A stretch of DNA of 64,000 nt, from assembly GCF_012849555.1 (NCBI RefSeq), contig NZ_CP051685.1, forward strand, positions 5,952,001-6,016,000, given 5' to 3'. This document shows, piece after piece, positions 33,430 through 41,136 of this stretch; the first letter of the stretch is position 1; each line of letters opens with the position of its first letter. The notes below the pieces were generated by a model, which was not told the origin of the DNA, made no database searches, and saw only the letters and a program-made list of their open reading frames with translations. Position numbers and translations under genes: made by a program. Origin of the DNA: Massilia forsythiae. Lineage in GTDB: Bacteria > Pseudomonadota > Gammaproteobacteria > Burkholderiales > Burkholderiaceae_D.

Positions 33430-34648
33430 ACATCAAGCCGCCGCATCTGCCGCCGCTTCCGCCGCATCTGCCGCCACCTCCGCCACCGAAGCCGCTGCCG
33501 CGCCGTTCCTGCCGTTCGCGCTGCCCGACATCGACGACGCCGAGATCGACGCCGTGGTGGCCTGCCTGCGCTCCGGCTGGGTCACGACCGGGCCGGTGAC
33601 GCGCCAGTTCGAGCACGATTTCAATGCCTACCTGGGCGGCGGCCTGGAAACGATCTCGGTGAATTCCGCCACGGCGGGCCTGCACCTGGCGCTGGAAGCG
33701 CTCGGCATCGGTCCCGGCGACGAAGTCATCGTTCCCACGCTGACCTTCACCGCCACCGCCGAGGTGGTGCGCTACCTGGGCGCGCAGCCGGTGTTCGTCG
33801 ACGTCGATCCGGAACGGATGAACATCTCGGTGGAGGCCGTCGCAGCCGCCATCACGCCGCGCACGCGCGCCGTCATCCCGGTGCATTACGCCGGCCTGGC
33901 CTGCGACATGGATGCCCTGCTGGACCTGGCGCGGCGCCACGGCCTGCGCGTGGTCGAGGATGCGGCGCACGCCTTTCCGACGCGCTGGCAGGGCCGGCTG
34001 GTGGGCACGCTCGACAGCGACGTGACGGTATTCAGCTTCTACGCCAACAAGACCATGACCACCGGCGAAGGCGGCATGGTGGTCACGCGCGACGCTGAAC
34101 TGGCGCGCCGCGTGCGCCTGATGCGCATCCACGGCATCAGCCAGGACGCGTTCAACCGCTACGTCTCGCGCACGCCGGCCTGGTACTACGAGGTCGTGGC
34201 CGCCGGCTTCAAGTACAACCTGACCGACATCGCTTCCGCCATCGGCATCCAGCAGCTGCGCAAGATCGACCGTTTCGCGCGCCGCCGCGAACACCTGGCG
34301 CGGCGCTACCACGCCGGCCTGGCTGGATTGCCGCTACGCCTGCCGGCAGAGGCGAGCGGCGCCAGCACCCACGCCTGGCATCTGTACGTGGTACGCCTGA
34401 CGGACGACGCGCCGCTCGCGCGCGACGAGCTGATCGACCAGCTGTCGCAGCGCGGCATCGGCACCAGCGTGCACTTCATTCCGCTGCACCGCCAGCCGTA
34501 CTGGCGCGACGCCTGCCGCCTGTCGGCGGAACAATTCCCGGTAGCGGAAGCCTGCTATCGCGGCATGCTGACGCTGCCGCTGTACACCCGGATGAGCGAT
34601 GCCGACCAGGACCGCGTCATCCAGGCCGTGCGCGAGTTGCTGGCATGA
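33422..34648 (+). CDS. DegT/DnrJ/EryC1 aminotransferase with Ala-rich N-terminal extension
   Basis: 408 aa. PLP-dependent sugar aminotransferase: VNSATAGLHLALEALGIGPGDEV, VVEDAAHAFPT, PLP Lys in FSFYANKTMTTGEGGM, and YNLTDIASAIGIQQL. The wording resembles PglE/ArnB-type 4-aminotransferases rather than WbpE, so it may aminate the keto sugar made by the CapD/WbpM protein (inference). Residues 5-28 are almost pure Ala/Ser/Thr, encoded by GCC-rich repeats, an unusual addition for this family. ATG with AGGAG upstream; overlaps the previous gene by 8 bases. Confidence 0.88.
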   Translation: MAEHQAAASAAASAASAATSATEAAAAPFLPFALPDIDDAEIDAVVACLRSGWVTTGPVTRQFEHDFNAYLGGGLETISVNSATAGLHLALEALGIGPGDEVIVPTLTFTATAEVVRYLGAQPVFVDVDPERMNISVEAVAAAITPRTRAVIPVHYAGLACDMDALLDLARRHGLRVVEDAAHAFPTRWQGRLVGTLDSDVTVFSFYANKTMTTGEGGMVVTRDAELARRVRLMRIHGISQDAFNRYVSRTPAWYYEVVAAGFKYNLTDIASAIGIQQLRKIDRFARRREHLARRYHAGLAGLPLRLPAEASGASTHAWHLYVVRLTDDAPLARDELIDQLSQRGIGTSVHFIPLHRQPYWRDACRLSAEQFPVAEACYRGMLTLPLYTRMSDADQDRVIQAVRELLA

Positions 34649-35235
34649 GCAAGCGGCTGTTCGACGTGCTCGCCGCCGGCGCCGGCCTGCTGGTATTGTC
34701 GCCGCTGCTGCTGGCCGTCGCCCTGTGGATCAAGTTCGACTCTCCCGGTCCGGTCCTGTTCCGCCAGCAGCGCGTCGGCCGCCACGGGGTGCCGTTCGCG
34801 ATCCTCAAATTCCGCACCATGGCGCACCGGGCGCCGCAGGAACGCCAGCTGACCGTGGGCCAGGATGCCCGCGTCACGCGCGCCGGCCGCCTGCTGCGGC
34901 GCGCCAAGCTGGACGAGTTGCCGCAATTGTTCAACGTCTTGCAGGGAACCATGAGCCTGGTCGGCCCGCGTCCGGAAGTGCCGCGCTACGTGGCCTGCTA
35001 TCCGCCCGCCGTGCGCGACACGGTGCTGTCGGTGGCGCCGGGCATCACCGACTGGGCATCGATCCTGTACAAGGAGGAAAGCGCCATCCTCGGCCGCGCC
35101 GCCGACCCCGAGCGCGCCTACATCGACACCATCTTGCCGGTCAAGCTCGGGTATTACCAGCGCTACGTGCGCGAGCAATCGTTCTGGCTCGACCTGCGCA
35201 TCATTTTCCATACCCTGGCCGCCATCGTCAGGTAG
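34645..35235 (+). CDS. PglC-type phosphoglycosyl transferase (initiating sugar transferase)
   Basis: 196 aa monotopic bacterial sugar transferase. One N-terminal re-entrant membrane helix (DVLAAGAGLLVLSPLLLAVALWI) followed by the catalytic core: FRQQRVGRHGVPFAILKFRTM, LRRAKLDELPQLFNVLQGTMSLVGPRPE (Asp-Glu catalytic dyad) and PGITDWA. Short PglC-like length without the WbaP N-terminal membrane domain. It transfers a sugar-1-phosphate, possibly an amino-dideoxy sugar, to undecaprenyl phosphate to start the repeat unit. ATGA overlap with the aminotransferase supports that pairing. Confidence 0.92.
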   Translation: MSKRLFDVLAAGAGLLVLSPLLLAVALWIKFDSPGPVLFRQQRVGRHGVPFAILKFRTMAHRAPQERQLTVGQDARVTRAGRLLRRAKLDELPQLFNVLQGTMSLVGPRPEVPRYVACYPPAVRDTVLSVAPGITDWASILYKEESAILGRAADPERAYIDTILPVKLGYYQRYVREQSFWLDLRIIFHTLAAIVR

Positions 35236-35244
35236 GTGCCGGAC

Positions 35245-35847
35245 ATGTCATGGTCCGACCTGCTCCACCTCGGCGACCTGTCCCTGACGGTCCCGACGGG
35301 CAGCGCCATCGCCGCCTGGCTGCTGGCCGGCCGCGCCTGGCGCGCGGCCGCCGGCTGGACGCTGGTGTTCGGATGCACGCTGGGCCTGGTGGCAGCCAGC
35401 AAGATCGCCTTCCTGGGCTGGGACGCCGGCGTGCCCGCACTGCAATTCAAGGCGCTCAGCGGCCATGCCACCGGTTTTGCGCTGGCCTTTCCCACGCTGT
35501 GCCACGTGCTGGCGGCGCGGCTGGCGCCTGCCATGCGCCGCGCCGTGACCGGCACGGCACTGGCGCTGGCCGCCGTGGTTGCCGCGGCGCTGGTGCACGC
35601 AGGCGAACATACACCGGCCGAGGCCACGGTCGGCTGGCTGATCGGCATCGGCGCATTCGTGTGCGCGGTCCGGCTGACGCATGACGCGCCCCCTGCACCG
35701 CGTCCAGTTGCCCTGGCTTGCGCCATCGCCGCATTCATCGCCACGGCATGGGCCATCCGGTGGCTGCCGGTCGGTTACTGGCTGATCAAGCTGGCCTTGC
35801 TTCTATCTGGCAACCATGCGCCTTTTCCCTGGGACCAGGATGGCTGA
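35245..35847 (+). CDS. PAP2-like membrane protein with altered phosphatase motifs
   Basis: 200 aa, about six hydrophobic segments. It resembles PAP2 lipid phosphatases: a Lys in ASKIAFLGWD, SGHATGFALAFPTL for the PSGH motif, and VHAGEHTPAEATVGWLIG in the place of SRxxxxxHxxxD. The Arg of the first motif and the final Asp (here Glu) are missing, so activity is doubtful. A role in releasing or handling the undecaprenyl carrier is possible. ATG 35245 preferred; a GTG at 35236 directly after the previous stop is the alternative. Confidence 0.6.
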   Translation: MSWSDLLHLGDLSLTVPTGSAIAAWLLAGRAWRAAAGWTLVFGCTLGLVAASKIAFLGWDAGVPALQFKALSGHATGFALAFPTLCHVLAARLAPAMRRAVTGTALALAAVVAAALVHAGEHTPAEATVGWLIGIGAFVCAVRLTHDAPPAPRPVALACAIAAFIATAWAIRWLPVGYWLIKLALLLSGNHAPFPWDQDG

Positions 35848-35899
35848 TGGTGCCCATGTCATAACCGCCTTTTCCACTCCTTTTTGACAGGAGCTTTTC

Positions 35900-37087
35900 A
35901 TGATCAGTCTGCAATTTCCCACGATCCAGTGGCAGCGCCAGAACCAGCTGGACGGCCGATGTGCCAATTCCTTCCTGATTGCCCTGATGCGCGGACTGGC
36001 GGCGCTCGAAGTCGCCGCCGCCCACCTCCGCGCAGAGATGTTTCCCGGCTTGAGCGAGCTGGCAAATCCGCCGCTGCACTACCAGATGCTGGCCCTGGCC
36101 ACCAGCTTCGCGCACCAGGCGGTGGTGATCTTTTTCCTGATCAGCGGCTGGCTGGTCGGCGGCAGCCTGCTCAACAAGCTGGACCAGCCGGGCGCCCTGC
36201 ACGTCTATGCGATCGACCGCGCCACCAGGCTGTGGACGGTGCTGATGCCGGCGCTGTGCCTGATGCTGGCGATCGGCGGCGTCATCGGCGCCGTGCAGTC
36301 CGGCCAGGCCGACTTCTCGACCGCCAACGAGTACTCGGCCGCCAGCTTCGCCGGCAATCTGCTCGGCCTGCAAACGATCGTGGTCCCGACCTTTGCCGGC
36401 AACTACGCGTTGTGGAGCCTGGCCAACGAAACCTGGTACTACGTGCAGTTCCCGCTGCTGCTGATCGCTTTCACGGGCAAGAACCGCCTGCGCCAGTTGA
36501 GCGCATGCACCGCACTGCTATTGATGGGCGCTGCGTTACCGTTGCCGATCACGCTGTATTTTGCGCTGTGGCTGCTGGGCACCCTGTTTTCACGCATCCG
36601 CATCGATTGCACGCCGCCGTGGCGCATCGCCATGCTGCTTGCGGCGCTGGCCATCGCCGCAGGCTCGCGCGTGTTCGGCCAGGTGGATGACCTGGAAGCC
36701 GACTCGTTCCTGCAGCACCTGGCCTATAGTCTGCCGCTGCTGGCTCTGCTGGCGGCGCTGTACCGTCCGCTCGATCTCGCCTCGCCCTTGCGGCATTGCC
36801 TGGCGCGGTCGGTGCACCTGCTGTCGGAATGTTCGTTCACCTTGTACGTGATCCACGTACCGCTGATCAAGCTCTCGCGCCATCTCGGCATGGAACTGTT
36901 CGGACGCGATCGCCTCGCAGTTACCGCGCCGGCCGATTATGCGGTGTATGCCGGCATGCTGCTGTTCGTGCTGCTGGCATCCTATTGTTCCTATCTGCTG
37001 TTCGAGTCGAACACCTTCCGCATCCGGCGCGCCGTCAAGGCCGTGCTCCCGCCGAGCAGCAAGCGCCCATCGATGACCGCGGCCTGA
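35900..37087 (+). CDS. Acyltransferase family 3 membrane protein (OafA-like)
   Basis: 395 aa, about ten hydrophobic helices. Signature features of acyltransferase 3: an early catalytic-type His in EVAAAHLRAEMF (usually R-x10-H, matched by RGLAALEVAAAHLR), FFLISGWLVGG, and ATSFAHQAVV. Members O-acetylate polysaccharide sugars at the inner membrane. No C-terminal SGNH domain. AGGAG lies upstream of the ATG. Last gene of the rightward polysaccharide operon; wzc faces it across 252 bases in which no clear terminator was seen. Confidence 0.9.
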   Translation: MISLQFPTIQWQRQNQLDGRCANSFLIALMRGLAALEVAAAHLRAEMFPGLSELANPPLHYQMLALATSFAHQAVVIFFLISGWLVGGSLLNKLDQPGALHVYAIDRATRLWTVLMPALCLMLAIGGVIGAVQSGQADFSTANEYSAASFAGNLLGLQTIVVPTFAGNYALWSLANETWYYVQFPLLLIAFTGKNRLRQLSACTALLLMGAALPLPITLYFALWLLGTLFSRIRIDCTPPWRIAMLLAALAIAAGSRVFGQVDDLEADSFLQHLAYSLPLLALLAALYRPLDLASPLRHCLARSVHLLSECSFTLYVIHVPLIKLSRHLGMELFGRDRLAVTAPADYAVYAGMLLFVLLASYCSYLLFESNTFRIRRAVKAVLPPSSKRPSMTAA

Positions 37088-37339
37088 TCCGCACGACGCG
37101 AAGCAATGCAGTCGATGCTGTCGATGCAGTGTGAATGATGTGGCAGCGCTGAACTGATGCGTGCGATGACAAGGGCGGGTGCCACTGTCATCGTCACGCC
37201 ACCGATCCGAACGGCAGCCGTGCTGCGCAAACCCCACAGTCGCGCCAGAAGGCTGTTTTGTCGGTACGCTTCGGAAGCAGCAACGCATGAGCGCAATGTG
37301 GCATGGCAGGATACGTTCCCTGCATGCCGTTCCGGGCAT

Positions 37340-39628
37340 TCAATGCGCCGAATACCCGATCCTGCTCGTCGTGCCGAGACGCTGGTAAGCGGCATAGCTG
37401 CCCAGGCGCGGCGACATGTCGTTGAACAGCACGCCTTGCGGTGAAATGCCGGCGTGGTTCAGGCGCTTGATCGACTCGTTGATGTCCGACTCGTTGGTCT
37501 GTCCCGAACGCGCGACGATGAACACGGCGCCGGCGTGCGACCCGATGATCAGCGCATCGGCAATCGCCAGCAGCGGCGGCGGATCGAGCAGCACGATGTC
37601 GTAGCGGGCGCTGACCTGCTGCAGCAGGCTACCGAAATTCAGGTGCAGCAGGAATTCGGAACGGTTCGGCGGCAATTCTCCGGTGGGGATGAAGTCCAGG
37701 TTGTCGACCACGTCGTGGTGGATGACCTCGTCCACCGCCGACTGCCCGAGGATGGCGCGCGACAAGCCACGGTCGCGCCCGATGCCGAAATAATGGTGCA
37801 GCTGGCCGTTGCGCAAGTCGGCATCGATCAGGAGCACGCGTTTACCGCTGGCAGCCATGACGGCGGCAAAATTCGCGCTGACGAAAGACTTGCCGATGCC
37901 GCGCGTCGGACCGGCGAACATGACGATATTGTTCCTGAAGTGCGGCATCGAGAACTGCAGCGCGGCGCGGAAGCTGCGCAGGCTCTCGACGGCCGGATCT
38001 TCCGGAATGATCGTTGCCAGCAGCGGTAGCACGCCGTTGCCGCCCTTCGCCTTGCGCATGAGCTTTTCCTGGTTGGCGCTGTGCGGAATGGTGGCGTACA
38101 CCACGCGCGCGCGCAGTAGCTGCTCGATCTTTTGCGGATCGTCGATCCCGCCCATCATGGCCTTGCGCGTGAACGCGACAAGGGCGCCCAGGAACAGCCC
38201 GGTGACCACGGCCAGTGCGACGATCAGCGGACGGTTCGGCTTGATCGGCTTTTCCGGCGGGATCGGCGCATCCACCATGCGCACGTTGCTCACGCGGCCG
38301 ACCGAGATCAAGCGCAGCTGCTGGGCGGTGTTCGACAAGGCAGTGTACAGGTCGGTGTTCACCTTGATGTCGCGCGTCAGGCGCGCTTCGTCCTGTTCCA
38401 GCACGGGCATGGCCTTGATGCGCGCATTGACTTCGTCGATCTCGGCATCGACCGCGCGGCGCTGGCGGTTGACCGCGGCCACCACCGGGTGGTCTTCGGT
38501 GAAGCGCGCCAGCAGCTCGGTCTTCTTCTGGATCAGGTCGATGCGGCGCGCACGGGCCGCCGCCGCCTGCGCCAGGCTCATGCGCGCTTCTTCCTGCAGG
38601 TCGACCGTGCCGTGCGCATTGCGGAACTGGTTGTAGCGGTCTTCCGCCTGCTCCAGCTGGCGCTTCAGGATCGGCAGCTGCTGGTTCAGAAAGGCGAGTG
38701 ATTTTTCCGCTTCCTCGGTCTTGCGCGCCAGGTTCTGGCGCATGTACTCGCGCCCGATCTCGCTCAGCACGCCATGGGTACGGCGCGCGTTTTCACCCTG
38801 CAGCTTGACCTCGATGATGCCGGACTGCTTGCCCTGCTCGGTGATCACCAGCGTGTTCTGGACCGCCTGGATCATGGCCAGGCGCGACATGCGGCGCAGC
38901 AGGAAGCGCGCGCCGGGATTGGCGGACAGGTGGTCCACCTTCAGCTCGATCACGCCTTCGGGCGTCGGCACCCGGTAGCGCAGCCCGACGTTGCCGTCGA
39001 AGACGATGCGCTGGCCGCCGCCGGAAAAGCGGAAGCGGCCGTTGCCCAGCGAGGTCAGCGTGAATTCACGGCCCAGCCAGGCGTCGGGCACTTCGAACAG
39101 CGATACTTCGGCCTTTTCCGCGCCCCAGACGTAGCCGCCGTAGCCGAACAGGCCCGGCTCGGACAGGTTGTTGCCGTTCTGTTTGGCGAACCAGAACCCG
39201 GCGATCGGAAAGTAGCGCGGCTGTACGTCGATGTACAGCTGCAGGTTGTCCACCGCACGCGAGACCACCATGCGCGAACGCAGCAGTTCCATCTCGGCGA
39301 TGGCGGCCTTCTTGGTCTCGAACAGCGACGACGCCTCGCTCAGGATGTTCTTGGATGCATTCGGGCTTTCTTCCTCCACGTGGATCATCAGGTTGGCCTC
39401 GTATACCGGCTTGGCGACCAGCGCGTACAGCACCGCGACCAGCGTGATGATCGCGGTGATGCCGCCGATCAGCCAGCGGTTGTCGAACAGCGTGTGCAGG
39501 TAGCCCTTGAGGTCGAACGAAGCTTCGTCCGATGGCCCGTCGACGACGCGCGGGTCGAACGGAACGCCCAGGATCGGCGGGCTGGGCGCGATCTGGGTCA
39601 GGGCATGCTGCTCGCTTGCGGTACTCAT
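37340..39628 (-). CDS. wzc: Wzc-type polysaccharide co-polymerase and tyrosine autokinase
   Basis: 762 aa. Wzz domain with a first helix (WLIGGITAIITLVAVLYALVA), a long periplasmic coiled-coil region (RKTEEAEKSLAFLNQQLPIL), GNVR-like region ending in the Pro-rich IPPEKPIKPNRP before the second helix, then a cytoplasmic BY-kinase: Walker A GPTRGIGKSF, Walker A' LLIDADLRNG, Walker B VLLDPPPLL. The C-terminus has only a few Tyr (SYAAYQ, IGYSAH), fewer than E. coli Wzc. It controls chain length and export with Wza. ATG 39628 has GGAG upstream. No Wzb phosphatase gene is nearby. Confidence 0.93.
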   Translation of the reverse strand: MSTASEQHALTQIAPSPPILGVPFDPRVVDGPSDEASFDLKGYLHTLFDNRWLIGGITAIITLVAVLYALVAKPVYEANLMIHVEEESPNASKNILSEASSLFETKKAAIAEMELLRSRMVVSRAVDNLQLYIDVQPRYFPIAGFWFAKQNGNNLSEPGLFGYGGYVWGAEKAEVSLFEVPDAWLGREFTLTSLGNGRFRFSGGGQRIVFDGNVGLRYRVPTPEGVIELKVDHLSANPGARFLLRRMSRLAMIQAVQNTLVITEQGKQSGIIEVKLQGENARRTHGVLSEIGREYMRQNLARKTEEAEKSLAFLNQQLPILKRQLEQAEDRYNQFRNAHGTVDLQEEARMSLAQAAAARARRIDLIQKKTELLARFTEDHPVVAAVNRQRRAVDAEIDEVNARIKAMPVLEQDEARLTRDIKVNTDLYTALSNTAQQLRLISVGRVSNVRMVDAPIPPEKPIKPNRPLIVALAVVTGLFLGALVAFTRKAMMGGIDDPQKIEQLLRARVVYATIPHSANQEKLMRKAKGGNGVLPLLATIIPEDPAVESLRSFRAALQFSMPHFRNNIVMFAGPTRGIGKSFVSANFAAVMAASGKRVLLIDADLRNGQLHHYFGIGRDRGLSRAILGQSAVDEVIHHDVVDNLDFIPTGELPPNRSEFLLHLNFGSLLQQVSARYDIVLLDPPPLLAIADALIIGSHAGAVFIVARSGQTNESDINESIKRLNHAGISPQGVLFNDMSPRLGSYAAYQRLGTTSRIGYSAH

Positions 39629-39660
39629 GGTTGTGCTCCGTGCGGACGAAGGTCGCGTGC

Positions 39661-39754
39661 GATCAAGGCTGCTTGTGTGCAAACCGATCGTGTTCAGGGC
39701 CGCTTGGGTTCAAGGCCGCTTGGGTTCAAGGCCGCTTGGGTTCAAGGCCGGTTG
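39661..39754. repeat. 16-base tandem repeat between wza and wzc
   Basis: Unit GGTTCAAGGCCGCTTG is repeated head-to-tail at 39691-39706, 39707-39722, 39723-39738 and 39739-39754; copies 2 and 3 are identical and the outer two differ by two bases (copy 1) and one base (copy 4). A weaker relative occurs at 39661-39675. The last copy contains the wza stop codon (39742-39744). The array fills most of the spacer between the two genes. Confidence 0.9.
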
Positions 39755-40881
39755 GTCGCGGTGACCGCCGATGTAAGCGCGCCCGGGATCAGGAGGCTCA
39801 ACTGGCGGTTCCAGTTCGCCAGCGGGGTCGCCGCCACGTACACGATGTCCTTCGGCTGCAGTTCGAAGGATTCCGCCATCGCCAGCGAACCGGCGACCCG
39901 CGCATCGAGCTGGAATACGCGGGTGCGCTCCGGCGTCTTGCGCACGACGTAGACCTGGCGCGCATCGCCGCTCAGCGGACTGATGCCGCCGCTCTCGCCG
40001 AGCGCCTCGTTCAGCGTGAGCCGGCCGTCGTGCATCGTGAGCGCCTTGGGCGTGATGACCTCGCCGGACACGAACACCTTGCTTTCGTCGCGCGAATGCA
40101 CGCGCACCACGTCGCCCGGCGCCAGCATCACCAGTCCCGGATTGACGCCTTTCTGCACCAGCTCGCGCAGGTTGATGCGATAGCGCTCCTGGCCGCGCTC
40201 GAGCGCGATGCGGCTCTGATCGGCGGTGGGCAGCAAACCGCCGGCGCGGTTGAGCGCCTCGACCAGGGTCATCGGAATGTCGTTGATGGCCTGCAGGCCG
40301 GGCGACTTGACCTCGCCGTCGATGTACACGCGCTTGCTGCGGTAGGCCTGCACGCGCAGCGTGACGTTGGGCCTGGCCAGGTACTTGGCCAGGCGCGTGG
40401 TGAGCAGCGCGCGCGCCTGTTCCTCGGTCAAGCCTTCGACCGTCAGCAAGCCGGCCAGCGGGAACTGGATGCGCCCCAGGTGGTCCACCACGAAGCCCTG
40501 CGGCGCGGCGGACGCGGCGCCGGCGGGATCGGTGGACGATGGAATCGCCATGTTGCCGGCCAGTTCGGGATGGTCCCAGACCACGATCGCCAGGACGTCG
40601 CCGCCGCCGATCTTGTAGGGCGGCGGGTTCGGCACCAGCAACTTCTCCAGGTTCTGGTTGGACAGGTCGAGGTGTTCCTGGCGCTCGTTGCTGATCAGGC
40701 GTTCCGTAATCAGCTCCGTAGGTGGCGCCGGGTCGGCATTGCTGCCGCCCTCGTCACGGAACTGCAGGCCCGAAGCGCATCCTGCCACGACGAACAGGAT
40801 GGGCATGATGGGCAGGAAAGCGGCAGCCAGCGACCTGGCGCCGGTCATCCGAAGAAGAAATTGCTTGTTGGAAGCATCCAT
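39742..40881 (-). CDS. wza: Wza-type outer-membrane polysaccharide export lipoprotein
   Basis: 379 aa. Lipoprotein signal with lipobox VVAGC (Cys35), then the polysaccharide export (PES) domain (YKIGGGDVLAIVVWDHPEL, VDHLGRIQFPLAGLLTVEGLTEEQAR) and SLBB domains (VYIDGEVKSPGLQAI, VFVSGEVITPKALTM). Forms the octameric export channel acting with Wzc. The order wza then wzc, leftward, is usual. An ATG 11 codons further in would also keep the signal peptide. Upstream 255 bases separate it from the divergent GH1 gene. Confidence 0.92.
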   Translation of the reverse strand: MDASNKQFLLRMTGARSLAAAFLPIMPILFVVAGCASGLQFRDEGGSNADPAPPTELITERLISNERQEHLDLSNQNLEKLLVPNPPPYKIGGGDVLAIVVWDHPELAGNMAIPSSTDPAGAASAAPQGFVVDHLGRIQFPLAGLLTVEGLTEEQARALLTTRLAKYLARPNVTLRVQAYRSKRVYIDGEVKSPGLQAINDIPMTLVEALNRAGGLLPTADQSRIALERGQERYRINLRELVQKGVNPGLVMLAPGDVVRVHSRDESKVFVSGEVITPKALTMHDGRLTLNEALGESGGISPLSGDARQVYVVRKTPERTRVFQLDARVAGSLAMAESFELQPKDIVYVAATPLANWNRQLSLLIPGALTSAVTATNRP

Positions 40882-40931
40882 GATGTGCCTGTCGAAATGT
40901 GCTGCCAGCCTCTGGCGATCAAAGTCAGGGT

Positions 40932-40954
40932 AAGCCCGCTACCCAGCCGGGCTT
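40932..40954 (-). promoter_or_regulatory. Hairpin with an ops-like GGTAGCG core in the wza leader
   Basis: AAGCCCG (40932-40938) pairs with CGGGCTT (40948-40954) about 50 bases before the wza start. Read on the minus strand, the loop side contains GGGTAGCGGGCT (40933-40944), which shares GGTAGCG with the ops element where RfaH-type NusG paralogues load. No T-run follows, so it is not an ordinary terminator. The resemblance is short and could be chance. Confidence 0.35.
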
Positions 40955-41136
40955 TGGTGTATGTCAAACGGCAGGCTTAGGTCGACGGAGGCGCGCCTAT
41001 TCCCGGTGCATTGGATGACATGGCGGAAAAATCGGGGCGAACCAGGCAACGCGGCTGCGCACGGTTCGAAGCGCGCAGTACCCGCCCGCGGCATCGGGAC
41101 TACAATGCATCGTAGCGATCAGGCGCGAGGATTCGA

